A DNA stretch of 64,000 nt, taken from contig NC_065557.1 of assembly GCF_022605725.1 (NCBI RefSeq), positions 22,695,256 through 22,759,255 on the forward strand. Direction: 5' to 3'. Positions 54,773 to 64,000 of this stretch are shown in pieces. Position numbers and translations under genes: made by a program. Under the pieces are notes generated by a model, which was given only the letters and a program-made list of their open reading frames with translations, was not told the DNA's origin and ran no database searches. Position 1 is the first letter of the stretch; each line of letters starts with the position of its first letter. Source of the DNA: Anthonomus grandis grandis (Eukaryota; Arthropoda; Insecta; Coleoptera; Curculionidae).

Positions 54773-56440
54773 TTATATGACAATATGGCTCGGATTCTGT
54801 AGGGCTTCTTCGTCGTCACTGGTCGTGGTGGTGGTTTGGTTGGGATGTTTTCTTTTGGTCTGGATTAATTTTCTTGTCTTTCTTAGCAACAGAAAGGCGG
54901 CTACAGTGGTCATTAGGATATACAGGATGATAATCCATAGGCTAACATTTGTTATATGGACAGGTCCTTGGCTGGTTCCTTCCATTTTCTTGGCTTGGAT
55001 GTCCATCATGGTTTGAATGTTCTTAAGTTCATCGAAGTTTAAGCTATTGAGGTCAAAGGGCTGTAAATCAATAGCATTAGGGCGAACATTTAAGTCTAAG
55101 GTGAGCTTGGGTAATTCAATGTTGTGAAAATGGGTGTTTGTATCGTGGAAACTTTTAATCTGGAAGTCCTGAATTTGTATAGTGCAGCTAGGGTTTAACT
55201 CAAGGACAAGGGTACCTTGGATTGGGATATTTTCTTTATTGTGGCCACATTGTTGGACAGCTACGGTTTTTTGGGGTAAAACAATTATGCATTTTTCTTG
55301 TTCCAGCTTCTGGATTTTCAAAGACTTGACCTCGGTTTGAATGGCTCGACAATTTAAGGGATGTTTTGAATACAACATTATTTGTACTTCACATGGCGGA
55401 TCCTCGGATACGCTCAAAGGCCTGTTTTCTTTGCAGAGGTAGATTTCTGTAGCAACCTCTTGACATTTGGCATTGAACAGTACATGTGAGTATTCATTTA
55501 GGATAAGGTATTGACTTTGAGGGATAATTATTTGGTAAATGGAATTTAAGGGTACGGGCAAAGGGTAGAGGTGATATAGTACATAATTTTCAAGTTCAAC
55601 TATAGGTACCTCTATTATAAAGAATATTTTGTTTTCCTTTGTATAACCCTTAATTTCGACAATTTTTTCGAATAGTAAAATGTTCTCTAAAGTTGCCGCA
55701 AATGGTAACTTAGTTTTACTTAAGTTAGGGCCAATTAATTTTATTTCATTTAGAAGTTCTCTTGGGTCGATTATTGAGCTGTGAAATATATTTAATTTCG
55801 ATAATGTAGTCGCTATTTCGATGTTATCCAAGATATAGTATATATTTTGAAACGCATTTATCACTTGAGAGACAAGTATTTCACTTAAAAAGAAAGAGTA
55901 GGTATTTGTATTATTCAAATTTATTTGTTTAACTACCAATTCTAGATTTTTTTTTATACGATTTTCTGAAATACGTTGATTATGTGACAAATTTTTGCTT
56001 ATGCTTTCGAAATGTTCGACAGATTTTTTAGATACAGTTATTTGTTCTTTTATAAACGTTTTTTGCGAATTTTGGTTATTGGAGATTTCCACAATAGCCT
56101 TGTCATATTTTTCAGCATCTTCTTGTGCGAGATTACTGGTTATGGATTTTATAACGGAACCTAAACCGTTAATAAGTTTACGTTTGTTTCGGTTGTTAAA
56201 TAAAGGATTTAGTTGTTCAATTTGTAAGTTTACCTTAGCACTTAACGAATTGACAAGATTATAGGAGTTTAAAAAGGAGTTATTATCAAAGAATTTATGA
56301 ATTGATTCTTTTAGTTTTATAAAAGTCTGTTCTATGTATTTTGTATTTGGTTTCTTGGATTATGTCACTTACGTCAAAAATTTGTACAAAAGACCAAGAG
56401 TCTGCTGTGTTTTGGGCATTGCCGAGTTTAAGTGGTAGTA
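54773..56440 (-). pseudogene. Element 2 env, one frameshift at its start
   Basis: A fusion-type envelope protein related to that of element 1. The long frame (to the stop near 54773) extends upstream from 56092 through a furin-like RNKRKLINGLGS near 56185, and runs to about 56340. There a single frameshift separates it from the short N-terminal part. It has SSIIDPRELLNEIKLIGPNL in the middle (element 1 has a similar SSIINPRDL). A C-terminal membrane helix (SLWIIILYILMTTVAAFLLL) and a short acidic tail follow. Apart from the shift it is open for about 520 codons. Confidence 0.85.
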
Positions 56441-56479
56441 GTCCAGGGTTCTAGTTGAGGTTATGAAATTGGGGAAGGG

Positions 56480-57640
56480 CTAGTTCTCTTCCAACGAGGG
56501 TGAGGATTCTGTAACAACAGGGAATTTTCTTAATTCTTTAACGTGAATTGTTGTTACCTTTTTAGATTGTTTATTTTTTACTTTAACTTTATTATGTTGT
56601 AATAGTTGTAGTATTTCGTAGGGGCCTTTAAACTTATTGTCTTTTTCGTTTCTAGCATTGTTAACTATATAAACAGTTTGACCTATTTTAAATTGTGTTT
56701 GTTCTGGTCTGGCAGTGTTATGCTTTTCTACGATTTTTCTTTTTGTTTGATCGATTTTTTCTGTCACTTTTTGGTAAATATGTTTGACTTTTTCCTTGTG
56801 ATTGTTAACGTAATCATTATAGAATGTTGGTTCTATAATATCGCAGCGATCTCTACAATTAATATGTCCAAGGGTTAGTTCGAAGGGAGTAAACTTTGTT
56901 GTTGAGTGTATAGAATTATTATAAGCAATTATTGCGTAATTCATTAAAGAAGATACATTATCTGATTTATGTTTGTGTCTAAGAATTCGCGGGTGTTCAA
57001 TTAGAGTCGAGTGGAATCTTTCAACAGGTTAATTAGATTCATGATGAAGTGGTGTAGTAAAATGTATTTTGATTTTGTGCGCTTTTAGTAATTCTTGTAC
57101 AGTTTCATTCTTAAATTCGGAACCATTGTCCATTATAATCTTTTGGGGGATGCCATAAAATGAAAAGTATTTTATTAGGGCATTAGATATTTCGATAGCA
57201 GTTTTTCCAAAAATTGGAATTGTTTGTCCTAATTTTATGAAGGGGTCAATTAATGTTAGGAAGTCTTGATTGTCGAATTTAAATACGTTAATGTGAATTA
57301 ACTCAAAAGGTTTGCCGACTGTTTCGGTTAGAACTAGAGGAACATAAGGTTTTGTTCCGGAATATTTAGTGAGTTGAGATGTTTCGCAATCATTAATATA
57401 GTTTGTAACATCTATTTTCATGGAGGGCCAATAGTAATTTCTTTTAAGGTGTTCTAGAGTTTCGTTAATTCCTCTATGATTACATTTGCCTTCATGTTGG
57501 TATTTTATTACTAATATTTTATGGTCGTATTCTTGTATGTTAGTGACTATTTTTTTACACTTAATTAGTTTCAGTCCAGAGCTATAGAATTTTTTTAAAT
57601 ACACTCTGTTAAAATCTAAATAAAGTCAGTCGTCATAAAA
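56480..57640 (-). pseudogene. Element 2 integrase, stop and a changed catalytic residue
   Basis: The zinc part (HEGKCNHRGINETL, NDCETSQ) has one Cys of the usual C-x-x-C replaced by Ser. The catalytic core has HINVFKFD where relatives have an Asp (here Asn). IIMDNGSEFKNE keeps the second Asp. A stop (TAA near 57029) falls just before the PVERFHS Glu motif. The C-terminal part (56944-56480) has YNNSIHSTTKFTPFEL and the SH3-like end KFKGPYEIL. At least two inactivating changes are seen. Confidence 0.85.
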
Positions 57641-58280
57641 ATATAGATAAAAGGTTTTATTTCCGGTGGTGTAGGTCTTTAGTAAATCAAATATTAGTTG
57701 GTCGTTTGACTTAGGCATTTTTACTAAAAGAAGTTTTAGATGTTCGAACTTATCGTGTATAACATCAAGTCTATTTATGTCTAGAGATAATCATTTGGTG
57801 TGGTTTGTTATTTATCATATATCTAGTATTTTAATTCCTTCGCTAAGATTATCAGGGTCACTGCATGAATGCGGTGTTGCCAAAGTTGGGGTATTGTCTA
57901 TGACTTCTAAATTCGTGTTATTGTTAGCTGGTCTTATTAAAATATCTTGCAATATTTTAATTTTTGGAGACTTTTGTTGTTCGTTTTCATTAAGGTTTAT
58001 GGTCGGGTTGGGGTTATAGTTGGTGCTTGTCGATGGTTGCGGGTTAAAGTATTACGATTCAGGTAGATAAGGGCGGGAATAAATTGTATCTTGATTTTCG
58101 AGGGGATTTTCAGCCATATTACGCAAAAAATCAAAAATGTCGTTGTTGATTTCGCCTGGATTGTTAATGATGCTTTCGTTTTCTAAAGCGTTTATTTGAA
58201 TTCTGGAAAGGGCATCGGCATTGGTGTTTTGAGTACCTTTTTTATAGATTTTTTCGTAATCAAACTCTTCAAGCTTGAGG
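57605..58280 (-). pseudogene. Element 2 pol linker (degenerate)
   Basis: Sequence between RNase H and integrase. It includes NADALSRIQINALENES near 58190, then a Pro/Asn/Ser-rich stretch with several stops. No domain of its own. Confidence 0.6.
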
Positions 58281-58282
58281 CG

Positions 58283-58792
58283 TCATCTTATAAGTTTACT
58301 ATTTGGTTCTTTTAAACTAAAAAGCCAAACAAGAGGATCGCTATAAATTTTAAATTTCTTTCCATAGAGATAAGGGCGGAAGTATTTACATGCCCAAACT
58401 ATTGCTAAAAGTTCTTTCTCAATAGTAGAATATCTGGATTCACTATCATTAAGTGTGCGGCTGGCATAAGCTATAGGTTTGTCATTTGGGACGTTGCCTT
58501 GTGAAAGAACGGCTCCTATTGCAAAATTACTTGCATCGGTGGTAAGGATGAATGCTTTTTCGAAATCGGGGTACTGAAGGATAGGGGCATTAATTAGCAG
58601 TTGTTTACAATGCTCGAAAGATCGAATAAATTCAGGAGAATGAACTACTTTTGAATCTTTTTTTAAGCAAGCTGTCATGGGTTTAGCTATTTTTGCAAAG
58701 TCTTTGATAAAACGTCTGTAATAGCCTAGAAGACCCAAAAAGGTTTTAATTTCTTTTGGGTTTTTTTTTTTGGAAATTTCTGGATAGCACAT
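58283..58792 (-). pseudogene. Element 2 RNase H part of pol
   Basis: Starts in a new frame after the polymerase: KTFLGLLGYYRRFIKDFAK, LTTDASNFAIGAVLSQ (first Asp), RYSTIEKELLAIVWA (Glu) and FRPYLYGKKFKIYSDPLVWL. In that last motif the usual His-Lys between Asp and Pro is missing (an in-frame loss), so the active-site segment is altered. A stop follows NSKLIR. Confidence 0.85.
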
Positions 58793-60300
58793 ATTTTATC
58801 TGGATTTGATTTGACTCCATTGGATGTAACGACATGTCCGAGATATTGGACTTCTTTCCTGAGAAACTCGCATTTGTCCATTTGAACTTTAAAATTCGAT
58901 TCACGAAGTCGTGAAAAAACTTGTTTTAGACGAGAAAGATGTTCTTCAAGGGATGTGCTAAATATTATTATATCATCGAGATAAACTACGCAGATTTCGT
59001 TTTGGAGGCCACGTAGGATGTTATCCATCACTTTCTGAAAGGTGGAGGGTGCGTTTCTAAGACCGAATGTCATTCGAAAAAACTCAAAATGTCCAGACTC
59101 AGTAAAAAAAGCGGTTTTAGAAATATCATGTGGATCCATCTCGATTTGGTGGAAACCATTGGCGAGATCTAAAGTGGAAAAATACTGACTTCGACCAAGT
59201 TTGTCCAGAATATCGGCAATATTGGGAAAGATGTATTTATCTCCTACAGTGCGCTCGTTTAATCGCCTGAAATCTATAACGACTCTCCATTTGCGTTTGC
59301 CAAAAGAATCAAGCTTTTTTGGAACGATCCATATCGAACTGGACCAGGGAGAAACTGAATTTCGAATAATTCCTTGATCTAGCATTTTAGAAACTTGTTC
59401 CTTGACTTCTTTTTTGTGAATATCGGGGTAGCGGTAAGTTTTAGTGAAAACGGGGCTTTCGTCTGTTAAGGTTATTTTGTGTTGAATTCGGTTTGTAAAA
59501 GTTAATGGGATTTTGTCACAATAAAAAATGTCTCTAAAATTAAAGCATACTTTTCTGAGATTTTCTTTTTCTTCTTTATTACAGTGTTGTAAGCGTAAAT
59601 TTTTCAGATTTTCTTTTAATAAATTGTCATGTTCGATTGTAAGATTTTGTTCACTTTCCATTTTTTGACAAAAATGTATGTCTAAAGAATTTATTGGTTC
59701 AACGTTAAATGATTTATTTATGTTGATTTCGACGGGGATCTCGTTAGAATTAGTGACCATAGTATAAGCGTAAAAGTTAGAAATGTTTACTAATGCTTTT
59801 GGAATTTCTACTCCATTTTCGAAATTTATGTAATCAAAAATTCCTAAACCAGATTCAATAGTCACAGGTAGTTTAATAACTTCTTGCGATCTTGGTGAAA
59901 TTATTATAGAAAAGTTTTGAAAAAAATTGTTGGAATTATTATTGGTTATTTCTTTTGAATTTTCGAAAATTATTGAAAGGTCAGAGTTTTGTGTAGAAAG
60001 TTTCCTATTTTTTTAGGTCAATTTTAGCATTTAGTTGTTTTAAAAGATCAGTACCGATCAATCCATAATATTTTTGAGAGAAGCTAAATAAATAAAATTT
60101 GTGTGAGCCACGGGTGTTAAATAATTTAAAAATAGGGATGTTAGCAACTTCATCGTGAAAGAAATTGGCGTGTGCTGTCTGTATATTAAATATCTCATTT
60201 GAAATGTGATTCCTGAAACAATTGTATGCTAGTTGCGGACTCATCAAACTTCTCGAGCTTCCAGTGTCAATTAAAAAATATGCTTGTATTTCTGGGATGT
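58726..60300 (-). pseudogene. Element 2 protease and reverse transcriptase
   Basis: Protease: FLIDTGSSRSLMSP near 60270, with the catalytic Asp. After a frameshift near 60010 the polymerase frame (59865-58726, 379 codons) follows: VFTKTYRYPDIHKKEV, WSSSIWIVPKKLD, VVIDFRRLNERTVGDKY, STLDLANGFHQIEM, RNAPSTFQKVMD and VVYLDDIIIF. The frame is lost at a run of A/T near 58760 (KKKTQKKLKP), after which RNase H lies in another frame. Confidence 0.88.
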
Positions 60301-60339
60301 AAACGTACGGTAAATCTGATCTGATATCCTTAAGGTATA

Positions 60340-61280
60340 TTATGTTACGGGTTCGTTGTTTGTGGTTTCGTGAAAATTTTGCTGTTCAGATTTATTGTAG
60401 GATTCATCGAAACTATGAGGTAGATGACTTTGATGGTGTGATAAACTATCATGAGGTTCATCGTATTGAATTTCTGGGAATGCACCTTGTGCATGTGGCG
60501 ACAAAATCTCACTGTCATAATCAGAATAATTATTGTAATCTAAATTAATATAGGGGTCATTGAAATAATTATCAGGATTGTAGTAATTATTTTCTGAATA
60601 ATCGGGGTAAGCGGATCCCAAATTATTATGGATAATAGTTTTGCCAGAACTTGTATCCATAGGCTCAGGTTGATTTCTTCGAATAATAGAGCTTGCTCGG
60701 GGATTAAAATTATTTGATCTACTTGGGGGGTAGAAAGGGTTGTCTAAAAGTAGAGCTGTTACTACTTCTAAAAAGGTAAGGTTGTGAAATAGAGTCAGTA
60801 CGAGATCTATTTTGGAAGTTATTGCCTAGATAAACGGGGCCTTGAGGAAAATTTGAACGATTTAAATTTTGGGGAATTGATCCAATATCTTGTGGTACAT
60901 TAGAGCTGAAAATATTTTGAGGTAATGGGGTCGGTTGAGGAGCATTTCTATATGGAAAATTAGAGGTTGGAATATTCGTATTTGGTCGTTGTTGGGGTTG
61001 ATGCCTGGAAGAATGTGGGAAATTTCGAGGTGGTAAGGGTGGTAAAGTAAGCGGTCTTGAATAGTTTTGTTGAAAATTCTTGCCTTGAGAAAAATAAAGA
61101 AAGTTCTCTTCTTCTACGACTAAAGAAATTGCTTTTTCCAAAGTGTCAGGGTTTCTTAGCCTAACAACAAGTTGGATTTGGTAAGGTAATCCATTTAAAA
61201 ATGTTTTAAGGGCAAAATCTTCGTAGTGTGCTAACTTAATTCTACGTTCATTTTCATCTGCAACGGAAGTATTTCATGCT
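60340..61280 (-). pseudogene. Element 2 gag, C-terminal half only
   Basis: Reads EDFALKTFLNGLPYQIQLVV (near 61220), then VVEEENFLYFSQG, a Pro/Asn/Gln-rich stretch (61060-60720), and after a frameshift near 60700 an acidic Tyr/Asn/Asp-rich tail (60660-60340). No zinc knuckle is seen. The capsid N-terminal half is absent, with non-coding AT-rich DNA in its place, suggesting a deletion. Confidence 0.75.
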
Positions 61281-61809
61281 CAGACATAAAAGAAATTCAA
61301 AAATCTAGTAAAATTTACAATTATTAACTGTAAAAATTGTAAAAATAAAGGTTATAAAAAGGGAAAGCGTCTTTTTATAAAGAAATAAAAATAAATGGTA
61401 AAAACTTCAATTAAAATTGCACTCAAATAAAATAAAATACTCCTTGGTAAATATTAAAATGTACCAACATACTCGAAAATAAATGCAAAAATATATCACC
61501 AAAAGGATTTAAAAATAATAGTAAGGAAAAATGTTAACTTACAGTAAGGTTCTTGCCAAAATTTCCATTTGTCTCTTAGCTTAATTTCCTAAAGAAATCG
61601 ATTTTTGTATTCCCAGGACCTAAACTATAGCTGTTCTCAATCCGGTGCTGAACGGGTGGTTGCTTCAATTGGATCGCTGCAGGTACTTCCGACGATTTTT
61701 GCTCTTTGAAGGTTTCTGCAGGTCTTCTTTCAGCTTCCAGGGATTGTGGCGGTCTTCAAACCGTAGAAACGGACCCAAATATGGCGATTTTTGTCCAATA
61801 TTGGAAAGA
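61281..61809 (-). other. Leader of element 2
   Basis: AT-rich DNA with no gene, then a GC-richer segment (61620-61800) with no recognised coding sequence. It lies between the gag remnant and the primer site. Confidence 0.6.
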
Positions 61810-61829
61810 CCGAACTACCGACTGTGCCA
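61810..61829 (-). other. Primer binding site of element 2 (tRNA-Ser-like)
   Basis: On the minus strand TGGCACAGTCGGTAGTTCGG directly follows the LTR. It is the 17.6-type tRNA-Ser primer site with one base changed. Confidence 0.75.
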
Positions 61830-62071
61830 GTTATAGGACAACAACCAGCATTTGCTTCTTTAAAAAACAAATTTATTGAGAACAGGCACTAACTAACTTA
61901 CAACTAACTTGATTGATAGATAATGACTACATCAATTACTATAATAATTATTATTGCTCTTGTCTATTACATTATATTTATAGATTCTAAAAATGATGAC
62001 AATACAAACTAAGCTATTTCTAAATAAAGTATGCAGGGTCGGCATAAGGTGGCGGGTTGGTACCCGTAACT
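61829..62071 (-). repeat. 5-prime LTR of element 2
   Basis: 243 bases; lacks about 41 bases present in 54457-54740. Confidence 0.9.
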
Positions 62072-62075
62072 CGGG

Positions 62076-62494
62076 GACCGTGGACGTCAAATCACATTAT
62101 TAAAGGGCTCGGGCTCTAAATCGTAATAAATGCTGACGCGTGATAACATCTGAAAATTCTGTGTTTCTCTCCTTATTAATCAGGCTTATTAACAAGTTCC
62201 AAAAAATAAACATTTGGTCAATTATATTTTCCTCATATTTATCAGCATCAAAATACGATTTAACCATATTTGTCGCATCATAGCAGGAAAAAAAATTTAT
62301 TAATTTGAAACTGAAATAGCTATTAATCCCAGATGATAACTACATACATATATTTATTTATTTTTTAAATATTTCTTTGAAGGTGATACGTATTTGATTC
62401 GTAAACAAATCATTAAAATCATGTTATTTTACTGATATATTATATTTAACTAATGTATATGTATATATATTTACCTATATGTTATTATTTCTAG
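62076..62494 (+). other. End of presumed receptor intron 1
   Basis: AT-rich. The first 50 bases (GACCGTGGACGTC...) may be the rest of the mariner end that element 2 split. It ends in a TTATTTCTAG acceptor at 62494. Confidence 0.5.
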
Positions 62495-62972
62495 CGGCAA
62501 CTGGATTCACTGAATAGCAGAAATCATACTGAAATCGAACTAAGTAATGAAGAACCCGACTTCGTTATCAAAATGGCTAATCCTTTAGTCATCTCTTCTA
62601 GCACTTTAGCATTAAGAGTATTAAACATATGTTTATTACATAAAAGCCTACCAAAGCTATTTAATGTAATTGAACAAGCAAAACAATCAGTAGATTTTGG
62701 AAATATTAACTGCAAAGACTATTCTTATGCAAAATTTTTGATTTTCTTAATAATAATGCTTTCTGTACCTTATCAATTGTATACCGCATATATGCAGTAT
62801 AATTTTAACGAGAAACATAACGTCTTAAAATATATAATACTTACTTTCAACCATTACAATAACTTTTCTGCTGTTTGTTTGGAAACGCAATTTTCATATC
62901 TGTGTTACATATTAAAAAACCGATTAGAGATCGTGAATGAGCATCTACGACGGAATTATGGGATAGGCAGTG
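62495..62972 (+). CDS. Gustatory-receptor-like protein, exon 2
   Basis: The exon begins RQLDSLNSRNHTEIELSNEE and then a hydrophobic helix VISSSTLALRVLNICLL (likely membrane segment 2). LPKLFNVIEQAKQSVDF, the typical short cytoplasmic loop, follows. YAKFLIFLIIMLSVPYQLYT is segment 3, and KYIILTFNHYNNFSAVCLE is segment 4, followed by TQFSYLCYILKNRLEIVNEHL, a loop seen in insect gustatory receptors. The first base joins exon 1 (34759-35007) in phase 0. It ends in phase 1 at donor GTAAGTAT. There is no start codon of its own in a good context, supporting an internal exon. Later exons, including the conserved C-terminal motif, are not seen in the window. Confidence 0.65.
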
Positions 62973-63534
62973 GTAAGTATATTGTACTAAATACAATGCA
63001 TTTAACTTTTCATGGTTAAATAATGAATTCATATTTTGTACACGCTTTTCGTAGTTATGACAAAGTAATTTTAAAATATTTTTCTTTTATTGCTTTACAT
63101 TGCTCCACATCAATTTTGATACACGAAAAATTTTCTAGAAATATGAAAGAAATAATAGTCAATGTGGCAATTCCACGATGCCCGCTATAAATAGCTCTCG
63201 GCATGTATAAGGCCTAGAGAAAAAATAATTGTCAAAGAGGTGGTCTCTTCAGAAGTTGCTGAATATTGTTTTCAAATTCTCAGAACCGCCGCTAGGGCAA
63301 CTGCTATAGTGAATGGGAAAATATTATTTTTACAAAATTTCCTTATTATTTGATCATTGAATCGCTCTCGAAAAGTATAATATCAAATATAATTATTTTA
63401 GGTATTCTGGCATTTTTTCTCCTCTATTTCGGTTTACTTTTTTTAGGGTTCTTTCGACTTAAAATTAACTATGAAGATAGTGGTTTCCGCATTCTATTCA
63501 ATAGAAGAAGTTTTATAATATGATTTTTAATGAA
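62973..63534 (+). other. Receptor intron 2, unassigned
   Basis: No further receptor exon was recognised. Short hydrophobic frames near 63410-63470 were not convincing. Confidence 0.5.
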
Positions 63535-64000
63535 TATACAGGATGATTTTCAACCTATGCGCATAAACTTGGGAAATGGTAGATGGAAGATCAATAATGA
63601 GTAATAATGAGAAAGAAATGTAGTAAAATATTTTTGGTTTCCGAAATAAAGTTAAACAAATGTCAACAGAACGTGTATCAGACGAACTTATTTTGTTTAT
63701 TAATACCTGATAGTAAACAAGTCATAATGTTGGGAATTTGTTGTTTCGAATCTTTAGCAGTACTTAGTTTGTTGGTGGCTGTGATCGTTTTCGATCGTTA
63801 TTTTCACACGAACAAAATAAAAGCGTCAAATGTAATGACGCACATTTTTACAAATGAAGAACTTGTCGACATGGTTTTGGTTTACGGAAAAACGCATCAG
63901 AATGCAGTGGCAGCAGCTGATCTGTATGCCCAAAGATTTCACCCGAGACGTGGGGCTTTCTTACGTGTTATTCAGCGGGGTAGAGAAACTGGCAATTTGC
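63535..64000 (+). mobile_element. Mariner-type transposon, left end and transposase start, cut by window
   Basis: It begins near 63537 with ACAGGATGATTTTCAACC, a likely terminal repeat. A frame from ATG 63835 runs to the window edge (55 codons) and reads HIFTNEELVDMVLVYGKTHQ and then LRVIQRGRETGNL. This is the N-terminal helix-turn-helix region of insect mariner-like transposases (DUF4817-type). No lesion is visible in the part shown. Whether the element is complete cannot be judged. Confidence 0.75.

Larger units (their letters stand above)
54453..62075 (-). mobile_element. Errantivirus-like Gypsy element 2, minus strand, with env
   Basis: LTRs lie at 54457-54740 (3-prime LTR) and 61829-62071 (5-prime LTR), AGTT...AACT in both copies, flanked by CGGG on both sides (54453-54456 and 62072-62075): a clean 4-bp target duplication. 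The order on the minus strand is gag (end only), protease, RT, RNase H, integrase, env. It is related to element 1 but of a different lineage: LTRs and gag differ completely, env only loosely matches. All frames are interrupted at least once. The N-terminal half of gag is missing. Confidence 0.92.

Noticed and set aside
63380..63500. Hydrophobic stretch as a third receptor exon
   Set aside because: The frame is short, lacks convincing splice sites in the needed phase, and has no receptor motif.

Overview
The window is AT-rich eukaryotic DNA, most likely from an insect. It holds spliced host genes, an insect-type gustatory-receptor-like gene, errantivirus-type env-bearing Gypsy elements, and a dense layer of Tc1/mariner, Harbinger, THAP/P-like and non-LTR elements. 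A beetle is plausible, but the order cannot be fixed from the sequence. There is no prokaryotic-style operon, CRISPR array or rRNA, and I saw no convincing tRNA gene.

Three host genes are visible. Exon 1 of the proteasome lid subunit Sem1/Dss1 lies on the minus strand (9210-9282), and its remaining exons are not seen here. A complete four-exon mitochondrial seryl-tRNA synthetase lies on the plus strand (16000-25473, 442 residues); all three introns keep the reading frame. Two phase-matched exons (34759-35007 and 62495-62972) look like the start of one gustatory-receptor-type seven-transmembrane gene whose first intron would be about 27.5 kb.

Layout. 95-2082: broken Tc1/mariner-superfamily element with about 280-bp inverted repeats. 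2480-8530: Tc1 and LINE debris. 9.2-12.6 kb: Sem1 exon 1, a short hAT-like element, a 1-kb fold-back repeat with a hammerhead-like motif, LINE debris and two hairpins. 13724-15833: Harbinger element with TAA target duplications. 16.0-25.5 kb: the synthetase, with LINE fragments in intron 1 and a MITE-like repeat in intron 2. 25.8-31.7 kb: a second Harbinger transposase, then a THAP/P-like transposase. 32-34.7 kb: mostly featureless AT-rich DNA with one LINE start.

From 35 to 62.5 kb, inside the presumed receptor intron, there is: a Gypsy remnant (minus), a LINE (plus), a Tc1 piece, a complete errantivirus-like element with 266-bp LTRs (plus, 42485-50402), an RNase H-encoding LINE (minus) interrupted by another LINE, a mariner piece, and a second errantivirus-like element with 284/243-bp LTRs (minus, 54457-62071). 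The window ends inside another mariner-type transposase.

The two errantivirus-like elements share the order gag-pol-env and tRNA-Ser-like primer sites. Both have broken gag and pol, but the first keeps an uninterrupted 628-codon env frame. I found no clearly new multi-gene system. The best leads are the intact env frame beside dead gag/pol, the fold-back repeat with a hammerhead-like core, the perfect 26-bp hairpin at 12.5 kb, the 30-bp inverted repeat around the THAP transposase, and the giant-intron receptor.
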